DNA from: an uncultured Desulfobulbaceae bacterium | Lineage (GTDB): Bacteria; Desulfobacterota; Desulfobulbia; Desulfobulbales; BM004 | NCBI GenBank assembly: GCA_947258675.1 | Contig: CAMYJP010000013.1 | Coordinates: forward strand, 1-20,084 | Length of the DNA stretch: 20,084 nt | Direction of reading: 5' to 3' | Shown: piece by piece, positions 7,246-15,714 of the stretch | Layout: each line of letters begins with the position of its first letter | Numbering within the stretch: position 1 is the first letter of the stretch | Translations under genes and position numbers: made by a program | Notes under the pieces: generated by a model | What the model saw: the letters and a program-made list of their open reading frames with translations, nothing else | The model's database searches: none | What the model was told of the DNA's origin: nothing

Positions 7246-7612
7246 AACTGAAAATAAGAGAAATGTAAAACAATTGTAAATCCCAGGATAAAACTGTTAA
7301 TCAATCAGACTTCTCCTTACAATGTGTCGATAGTAATTAACGGGACCTCTCAACTCAGTTCAAAACTATTTTCTTGATTTAGTACCTAACGATCTTCAGT
7401 TCGTTTTCCAGCAGGTTTCTAATCCCTGAATTGAACTATGAGTGTAGATGGTTTGTTGGACCGCAACCAATTGCTTTTACTGCGGATATATTCCAACAAA
7501 GCCGATGCCTGAATGTATTTCTTAGTAACAGTATTTGTTGCTAAGAATTTTACTATTTTCACAATACGTCTCTACATTTAAAAATCTATCTGAAACATAA
7601 GGAGAAGAAGTA
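7246..7612. other. divergent intergenic region upstream of radical SAM gene
   Basis: About 370 bases without a coding frame. It contains an imperfect palindrome around CAATTG near 7270 and a clear hairpin at 7521-7545 (listed separately). No convincing -35/-10 pair for the radical SAM gene was found, which would fit activator-dependent transcription, for example by the adjacent response regulator. A strong AAGGAG ribosome site (about 7600-7605) precedes ATG 7613. Confidence 0.5.
7521..7545 (+). promoter_or_regulatory. 9-bp inverted repeat / leader hairpin before radical SAM gene
   Basis: CTTAGTAAC (7521-7529) pairs with GTTGCTAAG (7537-7545), one T-G wobble, seven-base loop. It ends 67 bases before the ATG at 7613 and could be an operator or an mRNA leader hairpin. 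No T-run directly follows, so it is not a terminator. Confidence 0.5.
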
Positions 7613-9334
7613 ATGAATACACAACCTGTTCACCCCCTTGGGACCAAAGCTAAAATATTGTTGTCTTCAGTCTTTGGGCCGTATGCGCAAGATGATGAAT
7701 ATGGCAGCAGGAGTATAAATCCCATGGAGCTTTACCAGAACCAGGTAACTCGTTTTCAGGGAGTCTTTTCTCTCCGTATGTTTCATCGTTCTTTCGGTTT
7801 GCTTATGATTCAGGCAAATCTGCAAGCGCCTTGCACCGTTCTTGATTTTCCTGAATTGGATCGTTTCATAAATGAAATCAGTACTAATCATTATGATATC
7901 GTCGGGTTAAGTGCAATTATTCCTAATGTGGGCAAAGTAAAAAAAATGTGTGAGCTTATTCGGAAATATCTTCCAAACGCAACCATAGTGGTTGGCGGGC
8001 ATATTGCGAACCTTGCCGAACTTAACAAAACCATTTCTGCCGATCATATAGTTAAAGGGGAGGGTATTCAGTGGTTTAGAAATTTTCTGGGCATGGACAA
8101 GAATATGCCTGTAAACCATCCTGTCGCCTTTTCCGCAACATCAACGAGAATTCTGGGACACACCCTGACTGATAAACCAGGGGATACAGCAGCAATCGTA
8201 ATACCATCCGTAGGATGTCCCATGGGATGTAATTTTTGCTCCACTTCAGCTCTTTTTGGCGGCAAAGGGAATTTTATCAATTTTTATGAGACAGGGGATG
8301 AGCTGTATGCGGTAATGGAGCAGTTAGGAAAAAAATTAAAAACAGAATCTTTTTTTATTATGGATGAAAATTTTCTTTTGCACAGGAAAAGGGCTTTGCG
8401 GCTCCTTTCCTTAATGGAAAAACAGAACAAGAGCTGGTCTCTTTATGTGTTCAGTTCGGCAAGAGTTCTTGAGTCTTATAGCATTGAACAGCTTGTATCT
8501 CTTGGTATTTCCTGGGTGTGGATGGGGGTCGAAGGGGAAAAGAGCCAGTACCGTAAACTTGCCAATTCAGACACATACAAGCTGGTCAATACATTACAAT
8601 CTCATGGTATCAGAGTGCTGGGTTCATCGATTATCGGCTTGGAAAACCATTCTTTGGAAAATATATCTCAGGTTATCGAGTATGCGATAGGTCATAACAC
8701 AGTTTTTCATCAATTTATGCTATATACAGCAAACCCTGGCACTCCTCTCCACGAACATTTAAAAAAAACCGGTAGGCTCTTGCCGGAAAATGAGTTCGGA
8801 CTGGCAGATGCCCATGGCCAATATCGCTTCAATCACCGCCATCCTCATATACCTGCCCATCTTGAGGAGCAGATTATCAAGACAGCTTTTGAAAAAGATT
8901 TTGAAATAAATGGACCCAGCTTATTCCGAATGATTCAGGTAATGCTCCAAGGCTGGCAGCGTTATAAATATCATGCTGATGATCGAGTTCGAATTCGTTA
9001 TAAACGTGAAATAAATCCATTACAAACTACCTATGCCGGAGCAGTTTGGGCGATGTTGAAATGGTATAAGGAAAATACCCGGCTGGCAGAGAAGATGAGC
9101 GAATTGCTTTTGGATTTATATAAAACTTTTGGTTTTAAAACCAGGTTGATAGCGCCGATTGCTGGAAGGTACATTTTTGCTGCCATGAAAAAAGAGGAAA
9201 AAAGGCTCGCAGAAGGGTTGATAATGGAGCCGAAAACTGTATATGAGAAACAGATTGATTACGCTGTATGTGAAAGTAAGGAGTTGCTGGAAAACCAAGA
9301 GGAGATACCTGAAATGCTTAGTTCACCTGTATAA
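7613..9334 (+). CDS. B12-binding-type radical SAM protein
   Basis: Cytoplasmic enzyme of 573 residues. An N-terminal Rossmann-like segment (about 60-160; DIVGLSAIIPNVGKVKKM and IVVGGHIAN) resembles the cobalamin-binding domain of class B radical SAM methylases and related enzymes. The radical SAM core follows, with CPMGCNFC (C202, C206, C209) holding the 4Fe-4S cluster, then IMDENFLL and GVEGE strands of the barrel. The C-terminal 170 residues are helical, basic and not recognised. Such proteins methylate or rearrange unactivated carbons in lipids (hopanoids), cofactors or natural products; the substrate cannot be read here. It stands alone, divergent from a kinase/regulator pair and convergent with a phospholipid gene 23 bases away. 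An excellent ribosome site supports the ATG. Confidence 0.92.
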   Translation: MNTQPVHPLGTKAKILLSSVFGPYAQDDEYGSRSINPMELYQNQVTRFQGVFSLRMFHRSFGLLMIQANLQAPCTVLDFPELDRFINEISTNHYDIVGLSAIIPNVGKVKKMCELIRKYLPNATIVVGGHIANLAELNKTISADHIVKGEGIQWFRNFLGMDKNMPVNHPVAFSATSTRILGHTLTDKPGDTAAIVIPSVGCPMGCNFCSTSALFGGKGNFINFYETGDELYAVMEQLGKKLKTESFFIMDENFLLHRKRALRLLSLMEKQNKSWSLYVFSSARVLESYSIEQLVSLGISWVWMGVEGEKSQYRKLANSDTYKLVNTLQSHGIRVLGSSIIGLENHSLENISQVIEYAIGHNTVFHQFMLYTANPGTPLHEHLKKTGRLLPENEFGLADAHGQYRFNHRHPHIPAHLEEQIIKTAFEKDFEINGPSLFRMIQVMLQGWQRYKYHADDRVRIRYKREINPLQTTYAGAVWAMLKWYKENTRLAEKMSELLLDLYKTFGFKTRLIAPIAGRYIFAAMKKEEKRLAEGLIMEPKTVYEKQIDYAVCESKELLENQEEIPEMLSSPV

Positions 9335-9357
9335 CCTGTTTTTTTCTCAGGATGACC

Positions 9358-10812
9358 TCACGATTGCTTGGCTTCCATGCTTCGTGTTACTGCAGGTGAG
9401 AAGGAGTAAAGCACAAGGTAAAGAAGAATTACATACCCGAAATAGGGAGTAAACAGGGAAACAAGGACGATAAAAGTATTAATTCTAGTGAACCATGGAT
9501 GCGTATCCATATATCGGCCAATGTGCAGGTAGTGAATCGGGTACGTATTCATTACCACTGCTGCGAAGATCATCAAACTAAAACATATAATTCCCCAGCT
9601 ATACATTATTTCAGATGAGCTTTCAGCCGCCTGGCTAAACATGAGTAGGGGGGAAATTACCAGCAAAGCTGCTGCTGGAGTAGGCATACCTTTAAAATAT
9701 CCAGGAATTGGTGCACGATCCATAGTGAAATAGATGAGCCGTCCAATACCCATAATAAAGTATAAAAAAGCAACCAAACCAAGCCAGAAAGGAGCAATCC
9801 CTAGGTGAGGAAAGTTTGAAAGAGTAATGAAAAAGATTAAAGCAGGAGCAAGGCAAAAACTTATTCCATCAGCAATATCATCTAATATGGCTCCAAAGGG
9901 AACCTTCTTTAATGGTTCCTGACTGGAAGAAGGTTCAGTAAGGCCAAGTTTGCGGGCAAGTGCGCCGTCTAATTTATCAAATATGGTAGCCCCCATTAGA
10001 AACAGGAAAGCCTGATGAATCCATCCCTGATATGCGAAAATAACAGCCAGAACACCCATTATAGCATTAAAGAATGTTAAAGCATTAGGAAACAGCGAAA
10101 GAATGCGCCTCCGCAGCAAGTCATCTTCTAAACAAACTTCATCCAGACATAATGCACCGTATTTTCTGCAAAAACCAGCAATGGAACCAAAATTAATAAT
10201 GAGGAAGATAATTTCAATAATAAAAAAAGTGCGCAGCGGAAAATTCGCCAGCCAGGAGATTGATGAATAGATCATGGAATCAGCTTTACCAGGCAGATAA
10301 AATACATGAATATACAATAGCGCTCCAACCGGAGCCGCCACCATGGTCCGCAGTCTGGTCAATTCTCTGGTTTCAGGTTCAAAACCTTTTTGAGTTGCAT
10401 AGCTGCGCATAAAGTGGGCTACGTTGTCTCGGACAAGAACAGTTATGCAAAGAATTAGGACTAGTATGGCGTGCAACATTTCAGGTCTGGTATGGGCTCG
10501 ATCAATATATATGAGTCGCCACATCATACCGACTGAAACAAGGGGGAATATGGTCGAGTAGACAATTTTGTCCATGATTCGGTCAGCAAGGCTTGCCAGG
10601 GTGGGATGTGGCGGATAACGGGCGGCAAACCATCCGTCAAAAACGTCAAAACTCATTGAAATCAACAAGAGAAAAACGCCGGTTTCATACAAAATAATAT
10701 TCCGGTCCCACATCACTCCGATGGCGCAAAGCAGCCCAAGGAAGACGAGTGGCGGTCTTCCATAAACCAATATGGCTGTCAGTCCTTTGGGAATGTTTGG
10801 TTTACCTATCAT
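9358..10812 (-). CDS. tandem fusion of two CDP-alcohol phosphotransferase domains
   Basis: Polytopic membrane protein of 484 residues. Members of this family swap CMP of a CDP-alcohol lipid for another alcohol (phosphatidylserine, PGP and similar). The usual motif is DxxDGxxAR...GxxxDxxxD. Copy 1 has D56, D59, G60, D77 and D81 at correct spacing, but the Arg is one residue late (A64-R65) and the Gly is Ala73, so its activity is doubtful. Copy 2 has D279, D282, G283, A286, R287, G307, D311 and D315, with about 11 extra residues between Arg and Gly, then ISFCLAPAL as in phosphatidylserine synthase. Hydrophobic helices fill both halves. Normal family members are about 180-260 residues, so this is a true two-domain protein. 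It follows MarC by 23 bases and ends the GTPase operon. Product lipid is unknown. Confidence 0.88.
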   Translation of the reverse strand: MIGKPNIPKGLTAILVYGRPPLVFLGLLCAIGVMWDRNIILYETGVFLLLISMSFDVFDGWFAARYPPHPTLASLADRIMDKIVYSTIFPLVSVGMMWRLIYIDRAHTRPEMLHAILVLILCITVLVRDNVAHFMRSYATQKGFEPETRELTRLRTMVAAPVGALLYIHVFYLPGKADSMIYSSISWLANFPLRTFFIIEIIFLIINFGSIAGFCRKYGALCLDEVCLEDDLLRRRILSLFPNALTFFNAIMGVLAVIFAYQGWIHQAFLFLMGATIFDKLDGALARKLGLTEPSSSQEPLKKVPFGAILDDIADGISFCLAPALIFFITLSNFPHLGIAPFWLGLVAFLYFIMGIGRLIYFTMDRAPIPGYFKGMPTPAAALLVISPLLMFSQAAESSSEIMYSWGIICFSLMIFAAVVMNTYPIHYLHIGRYMDTHPWFTRINTFIVLVSLFTPYFGYVILLYLVLYSFSPAVTRSMEAKQS

Positions 10813-10835
10813 CTTGAAAATAAGATATTGAGTGC

Positions 10836-11453
10836 TTATCGAATCTGAAGCAATCCGTTAACTATAAACTGTACTGCGATGACTGCCAGCAATAATCCGG
10901 TAAGTCTGGTAAATAACCGAATGCCACTTACCCCTAATACATTCTGAATTATTGTGCCCCAACGGAAAACGCAATATATTATAAGGCTTGCGAAAATAAT
11001 AGAAAGAAAGAGAAGAACTGTTGTTATTGAAAAGAATGGCGGGGTTTTTACCAGGACAGCAGTAATGGCGCCGGGTCCAGCAAGCATCGGTGTTGCCAGA
11101 GGAACCAGGGCAACATTGTCCTTTTCAATCCCTTCTTCCTTTTCTTCAGAACTGGTTTTAATCCCACTCGGAATAAGCCGCAGCATCTGCAGGGCGTAAA
11201 TCAAGAATATAAGGCCACCGGCTAATTGAAAGGCAGGAAGACCTATACCAAAGAATGCCAGTATAAAATCCCCGGTCAGTGCAAAGAATATGAGAATACA
11301 GCATGCGCCTCCTGCAGTTATGGCAGCTGTGCGGTTTTGCTTCTCAGTAGAGTTGCTTTTTGTAAATAGCAGGAAAAAAGGAAGATTTCCTATAGGGTCC
11401 ATGATAATGATCAAGGGAATAAGTATGGTTAGAAAATTCTGAACAATTTCCAT
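10836..11453 (-). CDS. MarC-family (UPF0056) integral membrane protein
   Basis: 205-residue polytopic inner-membrane protein with about six hydrophobic segments. Family signatures visible: MDPIGNLPFFLLFT near the N-terminus, ITAGGACC, a charged cytoplasmic loop at about 97-113 (SSEEKEEGIEKD), and PLATPMLAGPGAITAVLV, the most conserved MarC stretch. Molecular function of the family is not established; the old antibiotic-resistance link is not supported for MarC itself. ATG at 11453 follows GAGGA by about six bases. It sits 40 bases downstream of the second GTPase and 23 bases upstream of the phosphotransferase, so co-transcription is likely. Confidence 0.92.
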   Translation of the reverse strand: MEIVQNFLTILIPLIIIMDPIGNLPFFLLFTKSNSTEKQNRTAAITAGGACCILIFFALTGDFILAFFGIGLPAFQLAGGLIFLIYALQMLRLIPSGIKTSSEEKEEGIEKDNVALVPLATPMLAGPGAITAVLVKTPPFFSITTVLLFLSIIFASLIIYCVFRWGTIIQNVLGVSGIRLFTRLTGLLLAVIAVQFIVNGLLQIR

Positions 11454-11493
11454 TCGCTATATCCTCATGGTCATAATTAAAACAATCACCTTA

Positions 11494-13215
11494 TCATTTA
11501 ACCCTGCTGAAGAGTTGTGCCACAAAGCTGCGATCATAATCCGGTGGTTTTTCGAGCAAATCGGATATTTTTTTTTGCAGAAGATCCGCCTTTTCAATAT
11601 GGGAATTTCTCTCTTGGTCTGTCTGGTCAAAAATCGCAATACAGTTTTGCTCAAGCTCGGAAAAACCTCTGTAAAGTCCTTGCATAATCCCTTTTCGGGC
11701 AGATTTGTATATCGAAGGACGAAGAATTTGATAAAGAAAATAAGGAAGCAACCATGCCAGGATGATAAAAAGTATCGAGTGAATGATAAAGTCCACCCCT
11801 AGAAATGGCGCTTCACCGGAGAGCCCGAGAATGTATCCCTTAACCACGGCTATAGTTACCCAGCCTGCCACCCCTAAAGGTAATATTGCAGTGCATATTT
11901 TGAGCACCTTCCTAACAGTCCGTTGCAGTGTTGAGCCGGGCGAATTAATTGATTTCAGCAGGGTATCCTGAGTTTTTAGAGTAATCCCATTTGTTGCGTT
12001 TAGCAGAAGAGGTTGGAGTTTTTTTAGAATTGGGGAATCTGGTAAGGATTCATGATGTGCATCAATTTGCAAAAGGTCGAGTAGTTTGAATAATTTTGTT
12101 TTTGCCCAATCATCCCACAAACCTTCACACAAATGAAGTAGTTCGGAGGCTGAGTAAAGGCCGGTGGATTCTTGAATTTTATCGTTTTTATTAACAGTAT
12201 TAGCTAAGGAATCGGAAACAGGCAAATTTGTTTGTTTTAATCTTAAAGGTAAAAAGGCAAAAGGTGATTTGTGATTTCTCAGTGCAAGGCGGGAAGCGAT
12301 TTCGTTAATCTGAATGAACATCCCTGAAAGTATATCAGTTTTAGTCTGCTGGAAATGATCTATAAATTTTTTTCTAATATTTTCCCATTTCGATTTTCCC
12401 CGGAATCGCTTGACAGTGAGATCAAAGGCATTTCTTATTTCAATCATTCTTGCTTTTTGACCCGACAATTCAAGCATCTTGACGCCATGGGCCTTTACAA
12501 CTGTATCAATTGTTCTTTGAAGTTGGTGCAGCTCATCAGAGTCTGAGTTTTTGTCGTAGAGGCCGCATGTCTTAAAAATAAATGGAACATTGAATCCCCC
12601 ATCTTCAAGAATTTGTTGAAAATCATCAACCTGCTTCTGGTACCCCTCATCCCAATGGTTAAATACAAAGATCCAACCATGTTTGTATTTCCTTTTCAGC
12701 AAGATATCCCATCCTGCATCATCACGATAGCGTTCAGGGCTTACAACATAAATTAATAAATCAATATAAGGCAGCCATGCAAAGGCCAATTCCTGGTTTT
12801 TTACGAGGGTACTGTCAATATCGACCATATCTATCCATAATACTTGCCGATATTGTTCATTGTTATGGTGATAAACTTGTAGTTTATCCAAAGGGAGATC
12901 ATCTGGTAATTCAGCAAGTTTTATCTCATCATGCAAGTAGAAAGTAATTTGATGGGAAGTCGGTCTTTTCAAACCAACTCTGGCAATTTCCTTGCCGGCA
13001 ATCCGATTGAGAAGGCTGCTTTTGCCGACACCAGTCCCGCCAAAAAAAGCTACAACCAGAGGTCTGTATATTTTATCAGAAAAAATTTCACCTGGAGTTG
13101 CCATTTCTACAGTTTGAAATTGTGCCTGGTCAATGGAATTCAGCCAGCCAAGTTGGTGCATATGGTTTACCAGATCGTTAACTTCACCGGTAATAGTGCT
13201 AAATTCATGTGACAT
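11494..13215 (-). CDS. membrane-associated dynamin-like GTPase, partner 2
   Basis: 573-residue GTPase. G1 is FFGGTGVGKSSLLN (about 58-70), a candidate G2 Thr lies in KRPTSHQ (about 86), G3 is WIDMVDIDS (D129, with Asp in place of the usual Gly of DxxG), and G4 is FNHWDE (about 185-190, degenerate NKxD). After G3 comes SPERYRDDAGWDILL, which closely matches the same position in the upstream gene. A long helical middle (about 240-430) is followed by two transmembrane segments (about 439-463 and 473-497) and an amphipathic helical tail. This order (GTPase, helical stalk, membrane hairpin) is typical of bacterial dynamin-like proteins. Its ATG overlaps the end of the upstream GTPase by 11 bases, so the pair is translationally coupled and probably hetero-oligomeric. 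Exact family not recognised. Confidence 0.82.
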   Translation of the reverse strand: MSHEFSTITGEVNDLVNHMHQLGWLNSIDQAQFQTVEMATPGEIFSDKIYRPLVVAFFGGTGVGKSSLLNRIAGKEIARVGLKRPTSHQITFYLHDEIKLAELPDDLPLDKLQVYHHNNEQYRQVLWIDMVDIDSTLVKNQELAFAWLPYIDLLIYVVSPERYRDDAGWDILLKRKYKHGWIFVFNHWDEGYQKQVDDFQQILEDGGFNVPFIFKTCGLYDKNSDSDELHQLQRTIDTVVKAHGVKMLELSGQKARMIEIRNAFDLTVKRFRGKSKWENIRKKFIDHFQQTKTDILSGMFIQINEIASRLALRNHKSPFAFLPLRLKQTNLPVSDSLANTVNKNDKIQESTGLYSASELLHLCEGLWDDWAKTKLFKLLDLLQIDAHHESLPDSPILKKLQPLLLNATNGITLKTQDTLLKSINSPGSTLQRTVRKVLKICTAILPLGVAGWVTIAVVKGYILGLSGEAPFLGVDFIIHSILFIILAWLLPYFLYQILRPSIYKSARKGIMQGLYRGFSELEQNCIAIFDQTDQERNSHIEKADLLQKKISDLLEKPPDYDRSFVAQLFSRVK

Positions 13216-15055
13216 GTCTTAACGTATCCAGAGCTAGATTTGCAGAAGTATATTCTTTTCTTGAGATACCTGAAATACGGAGGTCATCCAGATCAACGAG
13301 CAATAACCGCAATTTCGGCAGAATACCATTAACAAAAACCTCTTGCTTCACAAATGCAAGTTGGCGTTTACGAAGATCAGATGCTACACTGGTCATATAA
13401 CTGCCTAGGGCACTTTCAGTGAGGATGGATGTAAAAGCAACCATGGCAGGAGCAACAAAAAAGTCGTGCAGCCCAAGTCCACCGCTTTTCAGGGCCAACG
13501 CAATCGCTGCAGCATCCGTTGTCACTCTTGCTGCTCTTAGTGTGTTAAGCAGAGCTGGTTTTTTTTGAAGTTGTTCATATAGTTTGTTGGCGGCAGCCTG
13601 AATTTCAGGTTTAAAAGCATCGTTATACTGATGAACTGTTTCCTCAAAATTTTTTTCAAATTCATTCTGTTTTTCTGCAATCCGTTTATTGAGCAACTGC
13701 CAAAGAAGAGGAGTATGAACCGTTTGACATTGATCAATGACAACTCGGCTTAATGATGAATATAAACCGGTTAATACATCAAACAGGATTTTTTCCTCAT
13801 AATTCATTTTTTGAGCGGAATTTTCAATGATATGAGAATGTTTGCCATTGAGAAGTTTCTTTCCTTTAAAAAGCTGTCTAACAGGCCAGGTTATTAATTG
13901 GCGAAAGTTTGACAGGGCGGACGCTAAAAATGGAATTTCAAGAAGATACAGGAGTTCAATAAGGGCTCTTTTGAATGTATCAAAGCGCTGGGGATGGTCA
14001 AGGAAGCTGGTGTTATAAAGTGTTAATGCATTATCTGCAAGTGTATCAATTTCATGGTTCCATGTATCAGAAGCCTCATGTTCTTCGGTAACGGCTTTGA
14101 ACCAGTTATCCCAATGATTATTAATAAAATTAAGAGACCCTTCCAAGCGTTGCGGACGCTTTATCTGGCTGATCAGATTATAAAATTGTTTTTGCAGAGT
14201 GACACCAGGTTGAGTTGAACTGATATCTTGAAAAGAATCAATTTTCTGGAGTTTGGGGAAGACAACTGTAGTTATCTGTGATTCTTCAGATTGCAATTTG
14301 GAAATTTTATCCAGCAGAGCAGTGCGAAGTATCTCTTCCGATTCCTGAGTGACCTTGTTCAGGCAAATCAAAACAGGACGCTTGAGCTCCAATAAAAATT
14401 GAAGAGTATCCCATGCCGATCTGTCAGAATATTTTTCAGGGGTGAGCAAAACAATAAAGGCATCGGCCAGTGCTGCTGCTTCAAGAAAACCCTGTCGATA
14501 ATTATGAGCTGACAGCGAATCGAAATCAGGAGTATCCCAGATAACTATTTCTTCAGAAATAACATCTTGAGATTCTGGGAAATCAATTGAACTGTAATAA
14601 AAATAATTTTTGTTTTCCGTTGTTTCTGATTCATATTGAATGCATTCCCAGTCCGAAAAAAAAGGTATAAGCCAGTCAGGTTTATTTGCATGTCCGTTGA
14701 GAGCAATTGCATGCGGGTGTTTTGTGAAACCGGCAAGAGGGCTTGCCTCAGCAACATTTTTATTCAGTATCAGATTTATGAATGTGCTTTTCCCTGTCTG
14801 GGTGGGACCGATAACTGCCACCTGCAAGGGCCTGGTATGTGATATTACAGGAATTTGAGAGTCACGAAGCAGTATTTCAGCCAGTTTTAGAGACAGAATC
14901 CGGTGACTGCTATCAGAATATTTTAAAATATCAGATTTCTCAGGAGATAGTAATTCAGGGGCAATGGCATGGTAATATTTTATCAATCGAACGATAAGTT
15001 CGTGGAGAAAGGCCGATGATTTTATCGGATCTTGGTGAATCAGGTCAGTTTTCAT
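13205..15055 (-). CDS. dynamin-like GTPase, partner 1
   Basis: 616-residue GTPase, first gene of the likely operon. G1 is VIGPTQTGKSTFIN (81-94), G2 Thr111 in GFTKHPH, G3 is WDTPDFDS (D174-D179), G4 is LNKVTQES (N233-K234, Asp replaced by Thr). TPEKYSDRSAWDTLQFL at about 205-221 mirrors the partner's post-G3 motif, showing the two genes are paralogues. A long helical region follows; around 520-575 is a small-residue-rich, weakly hydrophobic stretch (KSGGLGLHDFFVAPAMVAF) that may insert in or touch the membrane, then a basic helix. It lacks the clear double transmembrane hairpin of its partner. ATG 15055 has only a close AGGA. Role inferred: membrane remodelling or scission with its partner; an Era/HSR1-like ribosome role is less likely given the length. 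Confidence 0.82.
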   Translation of the reverse strand: MKTDLIHQDPIKSSAFLHELIVRLIKYYHAIAPELLSPEKSDILKYSDSSHRILSLKLAEILLRDSQIPVISHTRPLQVAVIGPTQTGKSTFINLILNKNVAEASPLAGFTKHPHAIALNGHANKPDWLIPFFSDWECIQYESETTENKNYFYYSSIDFPESQDVISEEIVIWDTPDFDSLSAHNYRQGFLEAAALADAFIVLLTPEKYSDRSAWDTLQFLLELKRPVLICLNKVTQESEEILRTALLDKISKLQSEESQITTVVFPKLQKIDSFQDISSTQPGVTLQKQFYNLISQIKRPQRLEGSLNFINNHWDNWFKAVTEEHEASDTWNHEIDTLADNALTLYNTSFLDHPQRFDTFKRALIELLYLLEIPFLASALSNFRQLITWPVRQLFKGKKLLNGKHSHIIENSAQKMNYEEKILFDVLTGLYSSLSRVVIDQCQTVHTPLLWQLLNKRIAEKQNEFEKNFEETVHQYNDAFKPEIQAAANKLYEQLQKKPALLNTLRAARVTTDAAAIALALKSGGLGLHDFFVAPAMVAFTSILTESALGSYMTSVASDLRKRQLAFVKQEVFVNGILPKLRLLLVDLDDLRISGISRKEYTSANLALDTLRHVT

Positions 15056-15260
15056 AATCCTGTAAAACCGGATTTAATCTATTGCAGGTTATATTCTCAA
15101 GAATCAAGCGTTTTTGTATAGTAACAATACTAGCATGGCAATAATTTTCGCTTAACATCATTTCTCTGAATCGGTTAACTGTCGATTAACTCTGAACGCG
15201 AGAAATTTGCGTTTTTAAGTATCAGGAGAGAAATGTCCACTGAAATAGAGGTCTGATCAA
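15056..15260. other. intergenic region upstream of the GTPase operon
   Basis: About 200 bases holding the presumed promoter of the minus-strand GTPase operon and the 3' side of the thioesterase. A TATAAC hexamer on the minus strand (about 15092-15087) could be a -10, but no good -35 lies at normal spacing. No coding frame. Confidence 0.35.
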
Positions 15261-15619
15261 TTAATTGCAGGGAAGGCCCATCTTTTTGCCAGTTTCATCT
15301 ATGCGGACAAACGTTATATTAGTGGAAAATATGAGTTCACTCTCCCCAGTTTCCACAGATTCGCTGTTTACGTTCACAGTGTATTGGGCAGAGGTTTTTC
15401 CTTCATTTGCTCTATTGACGGAAAATCTCAAAATTGTTCCTTTCCGAACGTTTTTTTTGAATTCCACTCTATCCATGCCGATGGTTACAAAATTACATCC
15501 GGGATAATCGAGGCTTGCTGCAATCCAGGAAACCCATCCACCCATTTCAGCAGGTTTCCGCCAAATAAAAATCCATAATGGTTCAGATGTTCAGGAAGGA
15601 CCAGTTTGTGATTTTCCAT
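15261..15619 (-). pseudogene. hotdog-fold acyl-CoA thioesterase, frameshifted
   Basis: Reading from ATG 15619 gives [16 protein letters not shown], then [12 protein letters not shown], the conserved start and catalytic region of YciA/acyl-CoA hydrolase hotdog proteins. The frame then fails, and the rest ([26 protein letters not shown], to the stop at 15261) continues in another frame that opens at ATG 15545. Adding one base near 15533-15538 (turning GGGTTTCC into the expected E/D-V-S) restores a single protein of about 119 residues, close to the family's normal 120-135. No slippery heptamer fits a programmed -1 shift there. It is either a recent one-base deletion or a sequence error; the remaining residues look unperturbed, so the loss is recent if real. 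Confidence 0.75.
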
Positions 15620-15661
15620 TATAATACCATGTTTTCATAGCCTGAACTGTACAGTGAGCGC

Positions 15662-15706
15662 ATTCCCCGTAGCTCGAAGTCTTAGGTTTAACTGCTGCGA
15701 GGAGCT
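15662..15706. repeat. REP-like palindromic element, copy B
   Basis: ATTCCCCGTAGC, core AGCTCGAAGTCT (15671-15682), then CTGCTGCGAGG. CCCCGTAGC pairs with GCTGCGAGG across a 20-base loop (one mismatch, one wobble). It starts nine bases past the stop of the minus-strand reductase and could act as its 3' mRNA hairpin. Matches copy A at 6208-6252 in the same orientation with one gap and about eight to ten substitutions. Confidence 0.55.
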
Positions 15707-15714
15707 TTAATAAT

